From contig CANJLW010000003.1 of assembly GCA_947475245.1 (NCBI GenBank), positions 124,001 through 188,000 of the forward strand: a stretch of DNA of 64,000 nt, read 5' to 3'. The notes beneath the pieces were generated by a model. That model did no database searches, had not been told where the DNA came from, and saw only the letters and a program-made list of their open reading frames with translations. The position numbers were made by a program, and so were the translations under genes. Positions 17,705 through 26,347 of this stretch are shown one piece after another. The stretch comes from Acetobacteraceae bacterium. Lineage in GTDB: Bacteria; Pseudomonadota; Alphaproteobacteria; Acetobacterales; Acetobacteraceae. Numbering within the stretch: the first letter of the stretch is position 1; the number at the start of each line of letters is the position of its first letter.

Positions 17705-19132
17705 CTACGCTGCCTTGTTGTGCCGCTCGCGCAGGAATTGAAAGAATTCAACGCCTTCGCGCAGGCGGCGCTTCATCATCTGCGGGCTGCGTACCATCTC
17801 CCCAACGATCGACGCGATCTTCGGCGCGCGGAAATAGAAACGCTTATAGAACGTTTCGACGTTGTCGAAGATTTCCGTGTGCGACAGATGCGGATAGTGC
17901 AGCGGCGCGATCTGGATGCCGTGATCGTCGATCAATTCCGCATGGTCCACGTCGAGCCAGCCGTTTTCAACCGCCTGCTTGTAGAGGAAGGTTCCGGGAT
18001 AGGGCGCGGCGAGTGACACCTGAATGGTGTGCGGATTGATCTCCGTCGCGAACTTGATGGTTTCCTCGATCGTCTCTTTCGTCTCGCCGGGAAGACCCAT
18101 GATGAAGGTGCCATGGATCTTGATGCCGAGCTCGTGGCAATCCTTGGTGAATTTCTTGGCGACCTCGATCCGCATGCCCTTCTTGATGTTGTGCAGGATC
18201 TGCTGGTTGCCGCTCTCATACCCCACCAGCAACAGGCGCAGACCATTGTCGCGAAGCACTTTCAGCGTCTCGCGCGGCACATTCGCCTTGGCGTTGCACG
18301 ACCAGACGACGCCCATCTTGCCGAGTTCCTTGGCGATCGCCTCGGCGCGCGGCAGGTTGTCGGTGAAGGTGTCGTCGTCGAAGAAGATTTCGCGAGTCTG
18401 GGGGAAGTACGACTTCGCCAGACGAATTTCCTCCGCGACATGGCCGGGTGAGCGCACACGGTAGTTGTGTCCACCGACGGTTTGCGGCCAGAGGCAGAAG
18501 GTGCACCGCGATTTGCATCCGCGCCCGGTATACAGGGACACGTAGGGGTGCATGAGGTAGCCGATAAAATAATCTTCGATCCGCAGGTCGCGCTTGTAGA
18601 CCTCGGTCACGAAGGGAAGCTGATCCATGTCCTCCAGGATCGCGCGATCCTTGTTATGGACGATGACGCCGGACCCGTTGCGATAGGATATGCCGTCTAC
18701 CGACGCAAAATCCCGGCCTTCGGCGACTTCCTTGATCGTAAAATCGAACTCATTGCGGGCGACGAAATCGATCGGTCCCCCCTGCTCCAGGCTTTCCTTG
18801 GGCTGAACCGCGACCTTGGCGCCGACAAAGCCGATCTTCAGCGACGGATTGACGGCTTTCAGCGCGGCCGCAACCTTGACGTCGGCGGCGAAGGACGGCG
18901 TGGATGTGTGAATGACGCACAACTCGTAGTCGCGCGCCTGACGGGTCACGGCATCAAGCCCAATCCGCGCCGGCGGGGCGTCAATCAGCTTGCTGCCCGG
19001 CACCAGCGCGGCGGGTTGCGCGAGCCATGTCGGAAACCAGAACGACTTGATTTCCCGGCGCGCCTGATAGCGCGACCCGGCACCACCGTCGAAACCGTCG
19101 AAGGAGGGCGGTTGCAGAAATAAGGTCTTCAT
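17705..19132 (-). CDS. hpnJ: Hopanoid side-chain radical SAM enzyme HpnJ
   Basis: A 475-residue B12-binding-type radical SAM protein that closely follows HpnJ. The N-terminus MKTLFLQPPSFDGFDGG is the family opening. The radical SAM cluster is TGRGCKSRCTFCLWPQ (Cys206, Cys210, Cys213). HpnJ is known to convert bacteriohopanetetrol glucosamine to the cyclitol ether in composite hopanoids. The ATG at 19132 gives the usual start; the adjacent ATG at 19135 would add one Met. Either start overlaps the TGA of hpnI, so translation is coupled. It is the last gene of ispA-dxs-hpnM-hpnI-hpnJ. HpnK, the deacetylase that normally acts between HpnI and HpnJ, is not in this block. Confidence 0.93.
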   Translation of the reverse strand: MKTLFLQPPSFDGFDGGAGSRYQARREIKSFWFPTWLAQPAALVPGSKLIDAPPARIGLDAVTRQARDYELCVIHTSTPSFAADVKVAAALKAVNPSLKIGFVGAKVAVQPKESLEQGGPIDFVARNEFDFTIKEVAEGRDFASVDGISYRNGSGVIVHNKDRAILEDMDQLPFVTEVYKRDLRIEDYFIGYLMHPYVSLYTGRGCKSRCTFCLWPQTVGGHNYRVRSPGHVAEEIRLAKSYFPQTREIFFDDDTFTDNLPRAEAIAKELGKMGVVWSCNAKANVPRETLKVLRDNGLRLLLVGYESGNQQILHNIKKGMRIEVAKKFTKDCHELGIKIHGTFIMGLPGETKETIEETIKFATEINPHTIQVSLAAPYPGTFLYKQAVENGWLDVDHAELIDDHGIQIAPLHYPHLSHTEIFDNVETFYKRFYFRAPKIASIVGEMVRSPQMMKRRLREGVEFFQFLRERHNKAA

Positions 19133-20340
19133 CATCGCGGGCGTAATCCCTCGGCAGGGCGAAATTCGGATATCTGCGTATCAGGTGGCGGCGGTGTGTC
19201 GGCATACAAGCCATGACCGCGCCATTCGACTTTGGAGCCAGCGTGGCCTGCCAGCAGAACCACGATCGAAAGAGCATCTCTTAACGGCAAAAGCCAGACT
19301 GGACAGGAAAATTCAAGTCCCGGAAGAAAACCGCCCAACGCCCGGTCGATTCCCGCCCCCGCCAGCGCTCGGCCTACCCAAACCAATCCGAAAAGCCCCA
19401 CCGACCAAACCGCGAATCCGCTGAGGCACATCGCCATCGCCGCCCAGAACAGGGGGTACTGAAGCGCGGAGGCAGCATGCGCTGCGGGCACCAGCGCCCG
19501 GATCGTGCGCGACCACCGCAGTTCGTGCGAGTACAGCGGCCCGAGGGTTGTTTCCGGTACGACGGTCAGCGGGATCGTCGTGGCGAGCGTCACCTTCAAA
19601 CCGAGGGCGCTGACCCTGAGGCCGAGCACGTTGTCGTCGGCGAGGTGGGGGACGAGGGCATGGAGGCCGCCGATTGCGGCCAGCGTCTCTCGCCGCAGAC
19701 ACATGGTCGCGCCGAGACAGTCGCTGCGCCCCATGCTCCGCGCCAGGAGAGCGCCGGGGAGAAAACAATGGGTGATTTGCGTCGCGCCCAAGGACGACGC
19801 AAGCGATGCTTCGGCCGGCAGGCCGGCGTAAAGCGTGGTGACCAGGCCGACCGTCGGTTTTTCCAGCGCTTCGACGAGATTGCGCAGATAGTCCGGTCGA
19901 ACCAGCAGATCGGAATCCGCGATCACCAGGATATCGTGCCGAGCGGCGGGAAACATGTTGATGAGATTGCCGACCTTGCGGTTCGGGCCGTGATCGCGAC
20001 TGTCGATGACCAGATCGATATCCAGTTTCGGAAACCGCGCCTGCAATCGCTCAACCACCTGAATTGCCGGATCCGATGGGCTCTGGACACCAAAAACGAT
20101 CTGCCAGTCGGGATAGTCCTGTTGGCAGAAAGTAGTCAGACCTTCTTCCAACAGCGGCTCGTCGCCATAAAGGGGCTTCAGAACGGTAATCGGCGGCAAA
20201 GGGTTGTTGGCGGGCGAAAGACGGGCGCGCGCCGCGAAGCGTTCCACGCACAGCCATCCCGCAGACGCCTGCCCTACCCCGATACAGGCAAGGGCCGCCG
20301 TCGCGAAGGCACCGATGTCCGGTAGCGACACAGAAATCAT
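19132..20340 (-). CDS. hpnI: Hopanoid glycosyltransferase HpnI
   Basis: A 402-residue family 2/21-type membrane glycosyltransferase. An N-terminal hydrophobic helix is followed by PPITVLKPLYGDEPLLEEGL, the metal-binding ADSD in VIADSDLLVRPDYL, an acidic DDNVLG, and HELRWSRTIRAL, corresponding to the (Q)xxRW motif. Hydrophobic segments follow near the C-terminus. HpnI is known to add N-acetylglucosamine to bacteriohopanetetrol at the inner membrane. It starts 10 bases after hpnM ends and overlaps hpnJ at its stop. The position between hpnM and hpnJ supports this assignment over a generic ceramide-glucosyltransferase-like enzyme. Confidence 0.9.
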   Translation of the reverse strand: MISVSLPDIGAFATAALACIGVGQASAGWLCVERFAARARLSPANNPLPPITVLKPLYGDEPLLEEGLTTFCQQDYPDWQIVFGVQSPSDPAIQVVERLQARFPKLDIDLVIDSRDHGPNRKVGNLINMFPAARHDILVIADSDLLVRPDYLRNLVEALEKPTVGLVTTLYAGLPAEASLASSLGATQITHCFLPGALLARSMGRSDCLGATMCLRRETLAAIGGLHALVPHLADDNVLGLRVSALGLKVTLATTIPLTVVPETTLGPLYSHELRWSRTIRALVPAAHAASALQYPLFWAAMAMCLSGFAVWSVGLFGLVWVGRALAGAGIDRALGGFLPGLEFSCPVWLLPLRDALSIVVLLAGHAGSKVEWRGHGLYADTPPPPDTQISEFRPAEGLRPR

Positions 20341-20350
20341 GTAGGTCGGA

Positions 20351-20995
20351 TCAACCGCCGGCCTTACCGCCGGCCAATTCGACCGTTTTACGTTCGAGCA
20401 TTACGCTCAGGGCCTCCGCATCGCCTTTTGCCAGCACGGCGCGAAAATCGGAACGCTGCACCGCGACCCTGCTGATTGTGCCATCCAGCAGAACGTCGAC
20501 GACGCGCCACCCGGATTGCGTGGTCCGCATCAGGTAATCCAGCTTAATTGGATCGCCGGAGCCGGGAATCAAGCGGCTCTGCACGATTTGGTCGGCGCCG
20601 GAGACCTTGGTGTCGGCCAGGACATCGAAGCGTTCGCCATCGAACGCGTCGAAGTTCGCGACATAGGTCGCGACGGTGAATTTGCGGAACACCGCGGCGA
20701 GCCGAACCCGGGATGCTTCTTCCAGCGTCCCCCATTTCAGACCGACGGACACCCGAAGAATGGTGTCGAGGTCGAAGGCCGCGTCCACGACGGGCGCCAG
20801 CATGTCGAAGCGCGCCTGAAAGGCCGTCGCGCGCCCTGCCCGCATGATCTTGTCCAACGCCACGTAGAAGGCGACGATGGGCTGACGCGCCGACGCGACT
20901 GTGTCGGCACGCGCCGAACCGGGAATTCCGCCGACAGCGACGCAAAGCGCGCCCCCGGCCATTCCCAGCAGGCCCCGGCGGCCAAATGTGGTCAT
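20351..20995 (-). CDS. hpnM: Hopanoid-associated MlaC/Ttg2D-family periplasmic protein HpnM
   Basis: A 214-residue exported protein. The N-terminus [20 protein letters not shown] is a signal peptide with a twin-arginine-like start, ending SARAD. The mature part matches the MlaC/Ttg2D lipid-binding fold: [39 protein letters not shown] and [15 protein letters not shown]. In hopanoid clusters this family is called HpnM and is thought to shuttle lipids across the periplasm together with HpnN. Its ATG overlaps the dxs stop (ATGA). Confidence 0.88.
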   Translation of the reverse strand: MTTFGRRGLLGMAGGALCVAVGGIPGSARADTVASARQPIVAFYVALDKIMRAGRATAFQARFDMLAPVVDAAFDLDTILRVSVGLKWGTLEEASRVRLAAVFRKFTVATYVANFDAFDGERFDVLADTKVSGADQIVQSRLIPGSGDPIKLDYLMRTTQSGWRVVDVLLDGTISRVAVQRSDFRAVLAKGDAEALSVMLERKTVELAGGKAGG

Positions 20996-22947
20996 CGCGC
21001 CGTCAAGGCTTGCTTTACCTGCCCCTGTGTCGCGGTTTCGACGCCGACCGCGGCAAGCGCCGTGGCGACGATATCCCGCGCCGACAGACCGGCGATGGCA
21101 ATCTGCTTCGTCTGCGATTCATGGTCGATCAGGAAATCCGGCATCACCATCGGGCGCACCTTCAACCCTCGATCCAGCAATCCCCGCGTGGCCAGGAAGT
21201 GCAGCACGGCGGAACTGAAGCCGCCGATCGAGCCTTCCTCGATCGTAATCAGAACCTCGTGATTACGCGCAAGCTGCTCGATCATCGCGGTATCGAGCGG
21301 CTTGGAGAAGCGTGCATCCGCGACCGTCGTCGGGAAGCCGCGCACCGCCAGTTCGTCCGCCGCCTTCATGGCGTCCGCGAGGCGAGAGCCAAGCGACAGG
21401 ATCGCGATGTTGCTGCCCTCGCGCAGGATGCGGCCCTTGCCGATGGGCAGCACCTCGCCGCACTGGGGCATGGCGACACCGACGCCTTCGCCGCGGGGGT
21501 AGCGAAACGCGCTGGGCCGATCGTTGATTGCTACGGAGGTCGCGACCATGTGCATCAACTCGGCTTCATCCGACGGCGCCATGATCACGATGTTCGGCAA
21601 GCATCCGAGATAGGCCAGATCGAATGTCCCGGAATGCGTCGCCCCATCGGCGCCGACCGGGCCGGCGCGATCCAGCGCGAAGCGCACGGGCAGGGATTGC
21701 AGCACGACGTCGTGCACGATCTGATCGTAGGCGCGCTGCAAGAAGGTCGAATAAATCGCGCAGAACGGCTTCATGCCTTCCGTCGCCAGCCCGGCGGCAA
21801 AAGTCACCGCGTGCTGTTCGGCGATACCGACGTCAAAAGACCGGTTCGGAAAGCGCTTGGCAAAACGATCGAGGCCCGTGCCGGATGGCATCGCGGCGGT
21901 GATGGAGATGATCGTCTCATCCCTCTCCGCCTCATCGATCAACGCATCCGCGAATACCTTCGTATAGCTCGGTGGTCCCGGCGGCGACTTTGCCTGCTCT
22001 CCGGTAACGACGTTGAACTTGGAGACGCCGTGGTATTTGTCGGCCGATTCTTCGGCCGGCGAATAGCCTTTGCCCTTTTGCGTGATCACGTGGACCAGGA
22101 TCGGGCCGGTCTCGTCCGCCTCGCGCACATTGCGCAAAACAGGCAGCAGGTGATCCAGGTTATGGCCGTCGATCGGCCCGACGTAATAGAAGCCGAGTTC
22201 CTCGAACAATGTGCCGCCGGTCAGGATGCCCCGCGCATATTCCTCGGCCCGCCCCAGCGTGCGTTCGATGCCCTTGGGGAAGCGCTTGGCCATCTTCGAC
22301 CCGAGTTCCCGCAACGACAGGAAACTGCGCGACGACATCAGGCGGGAGAGATAGGCGCTCATGGCGCCGACCGGCGGGGCGATCGACATGTCGTTGTCGT
22401 TCAGGATGACCACCAGGCGGGAATGCAACGCGCCGGCGTTGTTCATCGCCTCGTAGGCCATGCCCGCGCTCATCGCGCCGTCGCCGATGACGCAGACGAC
22501 ATTGCGGTCGTCGCGTTCCGCGCCCATGGCGTTCTTCAGATCGCGGGCAACCGCCATGCCGAGCCCGGCGGAGATCGACGTGGAGGAGTGGGCCGCGCCG
22601 AACGGGTCGAACTCACTTTCGCTGCGTTTCGTGAAACCGGACAAGCCGCCAGGCTGCCGCAACGTGCGGATCCGGTCGCGCCGCCCCGTCAGGATCTTGT
22701 GCGGATAGGCCTGATGGCCGACGTCCCATAACAACCGATCGCGCGGCGTGTCGAAAATGGCATGGATCGCGACGGTAAGCTCGACGACGCCGAGGGAAGC
22801 CCCCAAATGCCCGCCGGTGACCGATACCGCGTCGACGGTTTCGGAGCGCAGTTCGTCCGCCAACTGGCGCAACTGCTCCGGAGAGAAATTGCGCATATCG
22901 GACGGGAAATTGACCCTATCCAGCAGCGGTGTTTTCACTGGACTCAT
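20992..22947 (-). CDS. dxs: 1-deoxy-D-xylulose-5-phosphate synthase
   Basis: A 651-residue transketolase-like enzyme, of the usual DXS length when started at the ATG at 22947 ([12 protein letters not shown]). The frame continues 61 codons further upstream, but that part overlaps ispA and has no DXS character. Visible motifs are [18 protein letters not shown], the TPP-binding [18 protein letters not shown], and the second-domain segments [24 protein letters not shown] and [13 protein letters not shown]. It condenses pyruvate and glyceraldehyde 3-phosphate into DXP, the entry step of the MEP isoprenoid pathway, and is often rate-limiting. Sitting between ispA and hpnM, it couples precursor supply to hopanoid synthesis. 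Confidence 0.96.
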   Translation of the reverse strand: MSPVKTPLLDRVNFPSDMRNFSPEQLRQLADELRSETVDAVSVTGGHLGASLGVVELTVAIHAIFDTPRDRLLWDVGHQAYPHKILTGRRDRIRTLRQPGGLSGFTKRSESEFDPFGAAHSSTSISAGLGMAVARDLKNAMGAERDDRNVVCVIGDGAMSAGMAYEAMNNAGALHSRLVVILNDNDMSIAPPVGAMSAYLSRLMSSRSFLSLRELGSKMAKRFPKGIERTLGRAEEYARGILTGGTLFEELGFYYVGPIDGHNLDHLLPVLRNVREADETGPILVHVITQKGKGYSPAEESADKYHGVSKFNVVTGEQAKSPPGPPSYTKVFADALIDEAERDETIISITAAMPSGTGLDRFAKRFPNRSFDVGIAEQHAVTFAAGLATEGMKPFCAIYSTFLQRAYDQIVHDVVLQSLPVRFALDRAGPVGADGATHSGTFDLAYLGCLPNIVIMAPSDEAELMHMVATSVAINDRPSAFRYPRGEGVGVAMPQCGEVLPIGKGRILREGSNIAILSLGSRLADAMKAADELAVRGFPTTVADARFSKPLDTAMIEQLARNHEVLITIEEGSIGGFSSAVLHFLATRGLLDRGLKVRPMVMPDFLIDHESQTKQIAIAGLSARDIVATALAAVGVETATQGQVKQALTAR

Positions 22948-22963
22948 AAAATCACGCCCCCAC

Positions 22964-23884
22964 TCAACTACGCCGCTGCACGACAAACGCGGCGAGCGCC
23001 TGCAATGAGGCGGCCCGCTCTCCAAAACTGTCCAGATGGGCCGCGGCTTGGCTCGCGAGCATTTCCGCGTGCGCCCTGGCACTTTCGACGCCAAGGATGG
23101 AAACCATCGTCGCCTTGCCGGCGGCTTCATCCTTACCCATCGTCTTACCGGTTTCTTCCTGCGTTCCTTCTACGTCCAACAGATCGTCGGCAATCTGGAA
23201 GGCGGCGCCAAGATCGCGGCCATATGCGGCAACAAGATGTCGGCGCTGCGCCGATGCCCGCCCCAGGATGGCGCCGGCCTCGGCGCTGTACTGGATGAGA
23301 CGCCCGGTCTTCAGAGCCTGCAATCGGGTGATCGCCGGGCCGTCCAGGGTTTGCCCTTCCGCCAGCATGTCGATCATCTGCCCACCCGCCATGCCGCGCG
23401 CGCCGGAAGCCGCGCCAAGCGCCATGACGAGTTCGCAGCGGGCCAGCGGGTCGGAATGGGTATCGGGTTCGGCCAGAACCTCAAACGCGCGGGTCTGAAG
23501 CGCGTCCCCGGCAAGGATCGCGGTCGCCTCGTCGAACGCCTTGTGCGTGCTGGGCTTGCCGCGACGCAGATCGTCGTCGTCCATCGCCGGCAGGTCATCG
23601 TGCACCAGCGAATAGGCATGCAGCATCTCGACCGATGCCGCCACGCGGGCGGCGCAGGTTTCCGCGACGCCGAACAATCCCGCGCATTCCATGACCAGGA
23701 ACGCCCGCAGACGCTTGCCGCCGCCCAGCGTTGCGTAGCGCATGGCCTCCGCCAACCGCCCTTCCGCGCCTTCGACAGGCGGCAGAAGAACATCCAGGGC
23801 AGATTCCACGACCCCGGCCACCCGGCCCATCGCCTTGGGCAGATCGATCCCCGTCACGCCGTTATTCAATCCGTCCGATGCCAC
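22964..23884 (-). CDS. ispA: Farnesyl diphosphate synthase (polyprenyl synthetase)
   Basis: A short-chain prenyl diphosphate synthase of about 306 residues. The first aspartate-rich motif is in [17 protein letters not shown], the second in [22 protein letters not shown] and [10 protein letters not shown] are also typical. It makes farnesyl diphosphate from IPP and DMAPP, the precursor of squalene and hence hopanoids. The start was set at a GTG at 23884, which has GAGG six bases upstream; an ATG at 23923 would add 13 residues without a ribosome binding site. dxs begins 16 bases after its stop. xseB, which often precedes ispA, is absent. Confidence 0.92.
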   Translation of the reverse strand: MASDGLNNGVTGIDLPKAMGRVAGVVESALDVLLPPVEGAEGRLAEAMRYATLGGGKRLRAFLVMECAGLFGVAETCAARVAASVEMLHAYSLVHDDLPAMDDDDLRRGKPSTHKAFDEATAILAGDALQTRAFEVLAEPDTHSDPLARCELVMALGAASGARGMAGGQMIDMLAEGQTLDGPAITRLQALKTGRLIQYSAEAGAILGRASAQRRHLVAAYGRDLGAAFQIADDLLDVEGTQEETGKTMGKDEAAGKATMVSILGVESARAHAEMLASQAAAHLDSFGERAASLQALAAFVVQRRS

Positions 23885-23936
23885 GCTCAGCCTCGTCGTG
23901 TTGGCTCCGAGTTGTCGGAGCATGATTCAAATGTCG

Positions 23937-23996
23937 ATACAACGGTAGGTCGTGTCGCACATGCCAAAACGCAAATCTTGACATAATCCGTTGTAT
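23937..23996. promoter_or_regulatory. Inverted repeat in the divergent ispA/ispH promoter region
   Basis: ATACAACGG (23937-23945) and its exact reverse complement CCGTTGTAT (23988-23996) flank 42 bp in the 295-bp gap between the divergent ispA and ispH operons. The same gap holds a TTGACA box at 23978-23983 (forward), without a convincing -10 partner. A paired site placed between two isoprenoid/hopanoid operons could be a shared operator or looping site. This is speculation from symmetry alone. Confidence 0.3.
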
Positions 23997-24179
23997 TTAT
24001 GCCACACCCGACAAACCGTCGGCACGAGCCAAGCGTCGCCTTTACCTCAGGGGTGGGGATTGTGCCATAGCGTGCACAAACCTGATCCAAACCATGCGGC
24101 GTTGCAGCAAGCCGCCCAACCTGCCATATCCTGACTCGTGTGGTCCGGTATTGGTATCGCCCTTCGGGAGAATTGTCGC

Positions 24180-25109
24180 ATGATTCGTGTCGTCCTGGCC
24201 CAGCCGCGTGGCTTTTGCGCGGGTGTCGAACGCGCGATTGAGATCGTTGAACGCGCGCTGAAGAAGTACGGCCCACCGATCTATGTCAGGCACGAGATCG
24301 TCCATAACCGCCATGTGGTCGAAGATTTGCGCACCCGCGGCGCGGTCTTCGTCGACGAGTTGGACGAAATCCCCCCGGGCGCGATGACCATTTTCTCCGC
24401 CCACGGCGTCGCGAAGCGCGTCGAAGAACTGGCCGCCGAACGGGGCCTGCCGGTGATCGACGCGACCTGCCCCCTGGTGGCGAAGGTCCATAACGAAGGG
24501 CGTCGCTACGCCCGCCAGGGACGAGAGATCGTGCTGGTCGGCCATGCCGGCCACGCCGAGGTCGAAGGCACCATCGGTCAGGTGCCCGGCAAGGTCCATC
24601 TGGTGCAGACCGTCGCGGATGTCGCCACGCTCGACGTCACCGACCCGACCCAGCTGGCCTATATCACCCAGACGACGCTGTCGGTGGACGACACCCGCGG
24701 CATCATCGCCGCGCTGACCGCGCGCTTTCCGACCATCGTCGGCCCGGATGTCCGCGACATCTGTTACGCCACGCAGAACCGCCAGCAAGCCGTGCGCGAC
24801 CTCGCGCGGGCGGTCGACATGATCCTGGTCGTCGGTTCGCGGAACTCGTCCAACTCCAACCGCCTGCGCGAAATCGGCGAGGAGCTGGGCAAGCCGTCCT
24901 ATTTGATCGACGACGCCGGCGCGCTGGAACCCGACTGGTTCAAGGGCATCGCCTCCGTCGGCGTCACCGCCGGCGCATCGGCCCCGGAAACCTTGGTGCA
25001 GGGCGTGCTCGAAGGACTGAAACAGTTCGGCGCGATCGAAGTCTCCACCCTGGACGGAGTCGCCGAGGACGTGCGCTTCCGCTTCCCCGCCGAACTCGCC
25101 GACGCGTAG
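24180..25109 (+). CDS. ispH: 4-hydroxy-3-methylbut-2-enyl diphosphate reductase
   Basis: A 309-residue iron-sulfur enzyme from the ATG at 24180, with GGGAG upstream. IspH signatures are plain: [12 protein letters not shown] (Cys13), [23 protein letters not shown] (with the catalytic Glu), [21 protein letters not shown] (third Cys) and [12 protein letters not shown]. It carries out the last MEP-pathway step, reducing HMBPP to IPP and DMAPP on a 4Fe-4S cluster. It is transcribed divergently from ispA-dxs and is 12 bases ahead of hpnH, so one transcript links isoprenoid supply to hopanoid extension. Confidence 0.96.
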   Translation: MIRVVLAQPRGFCAGVERAIEIVERALKKYGPPIYVRHEIVHNRHVVEDLRTRGAVFVDELDEIPPGAMTIFSAHGVAKRVEELAAERGLPVIDATCPLVAKVHNEGRRYARQGREIVLVGHAGHAEVEGTIGQVPGKVHLVQTVADVATLDVTDPTQLAYITQTTLSVDDTRGIIAALTARFPTIVGPDVRDICYATQNRQQAVRDLARAVDMILVVGSRNSSNSNRLREIGEELGKPSYLIDDAGALEPDWFKGIASVGVTAGASAPETLVQGVLEGLKQFGAIEVSTLDGVAEDVRFRFPAELADA

Positions 25110-25121
25110 GAGAACGACATC

Positions 25122-26270
25122 ATGACCGTGCCATTGAACCAGGCCATCCGTGTCGGTGCTTATGTGGTCAAGCAGCACCTGATCGGCCGCAAGCGCTATC
25201 CGTTGGTCCTGATGCTGGAACCCCTGTTCCGCTGCAATCTGGCCTGCGCCGGCTGCGGCAAGATCGACTACCCCGCCGAAATCCTGAACCAGCGCCTGTC
25301 GGTCGCGGAATGCATGGAAGCGATCGACGAATGCGGCGCGCCGGTCGTCGTGATCGCGGGTGGAGAGCCTCTGCTGCACCGAGAGATCGACCAGATCGTC
25401 GAAGGCGCCATCGCGCGGAAGAAGTTCGTCATCGTCTGCACGAACGCGCTGCTGCTTGAGAAGAAGATGGAACTCTTCAAGCCCAGCAAGTGGTTCTCGT
25501 GGTCGGTCCACCTCGACGGCGGCAAGGAAGAGCACGACATATCGGTCTGCCAGGACGGCGTCTACGATCGCGCCGTGGCCGCGATCGCGGAGTCCAAGCG
25601 GCGCGGCTTCCGGACCATCATCAACGCCACCCTGTTCAACAACGCCGAACCCGCGAAGGTCGCCGCGTTCTTCGATGACGTGATGGCGATGGGCGTCGAC
25701 GGCATTTCCGTCTCACCGGGCTATGCCTATGAGCGCGCGCCGGATCAGCAGCACTTCCTGAATCGCAGCAAGACCAAGGAACTGTTCCGCGGCATCTTCA
25801 GCCGTCAGGGCAAGGTGAAATGGTCGTTCAACCAATCGTCCATGTTCCTGGACTTCCTGGCCGGTAATCAGACCTTCCACTGCACGCCCTGGGGCAACCC
25901 GACCCGCACCTACTTCGGCTGGCAGCGCCCCTGCTATCTGTTGGGCGAGGGTTACGCCAAGACCTACAAGGAACTGATGGAAACGACCGAGTGGGATAAG
26001 TACGGCACCGGCAACTACGAAAAATGCGCCGACTGCATGGTGCACTCCGGGTACGAAGCCTCCGCCGTCGCCGAAACGGTTCGCAAGCCCTGGAAAGCCG
26101 CGGCGCAGGTTATGCGCGGCATCCGCACCACCGGCCCGATGGCCCCCGAAATCTCCCTGGCCAATCAACGCCCGGCGGAGTTCGTGTTCAGCCGGCACGT
26201 GGAACAGGCGCTGAAACGCATCCGCGCGCAGAAGAAGCCCGCGGTCGAGGTTGCCGACGCGGCCGACTAG
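25122..26270 (+). CDS. hpnH: Adenosylhopane synthase, radical SAM protein HpnH
   Basis: A 382-residue radical SAM enzyme. The cluster motif is FRCNLACAGCGKIDYP (Cys38, Cys42, Cys45), followed by the SAM-binding AGGEPLLHREI. The opening MTVPLNQAIRVGAYV and later WQRPCYLLGEGYAKTYKEL are characteristic of HpnH. The enzyme adds the 5'-deoxyadenosyl radical to diploptene, giving adenosylhopane, the first step of extended C35 hopanoids. It directly follows ispH and is followed by a strong hairpin. HpnG, the next enzyme in the route, is not in the window. Confidence 0.96.
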   Translation: MTVPLNQAIRVGAYVVKQHLIGRKRYPLVLMLEPLFRCNLACAGCGKIDYPAEILNQRLSVAECMEAIDECGAPVVVIAGGEPLLHREIDQIVEGAIARKKFVIVCTNALLLEKKMELFKPSKWFSWSVHLDGGKEEHDISVCQDGVYDRAVAAIAESKRRGFRTIINATLFNNAEPAKVAAFFDDVMAMGVDGISVSPGYAYERAPDQQHFLNRSKTKELFRGIFSRQGKVKWSFNQSSMFLDFLAGNQTFHCTPWGNPTRTYFGWQRPCYLLGEGYAKTYKELMETTEWDKYGTGNYEKCADCMVHSGYEASAVAETVRKPWKAAAQVMRGIRTTGPMAPEISLANQRPAEFVFSRHVEQALKRIRAQKKPAVEVADAAD

Positions 26271-26283
26271 GCTTGCAACTCTA

Positions 26284-26320
26284 ACGCTCTCTCCCGAACA
26301 ACCCGTTCGGGAGAGAGCGT
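26284..26320. terminator. Strong hairpin after hpnH
   Basis: ACGCTCTCTCCCGAAC and GTTCGGGAGAGAGCGT form a perfect 16-bp stem with a 5-nt loop, 13 bases after the hpnH stop and before the end of the convergent TPP-enzyme gene. No T-run follows on either strand, but stem length and position make it a likely bidirectional terminator. Confidence 0.75.
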
Positions 26321-26347
26321 CGTAACCCGTCCGCCGCCCCGGTGCGG

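Noticed and set aside
22948-23130. 61-codon N-terminal extension of Dxs
   Set aside because: It overlaps the end of ispA in another frame and has no DXS similarity; the start at 22947 matches the family.
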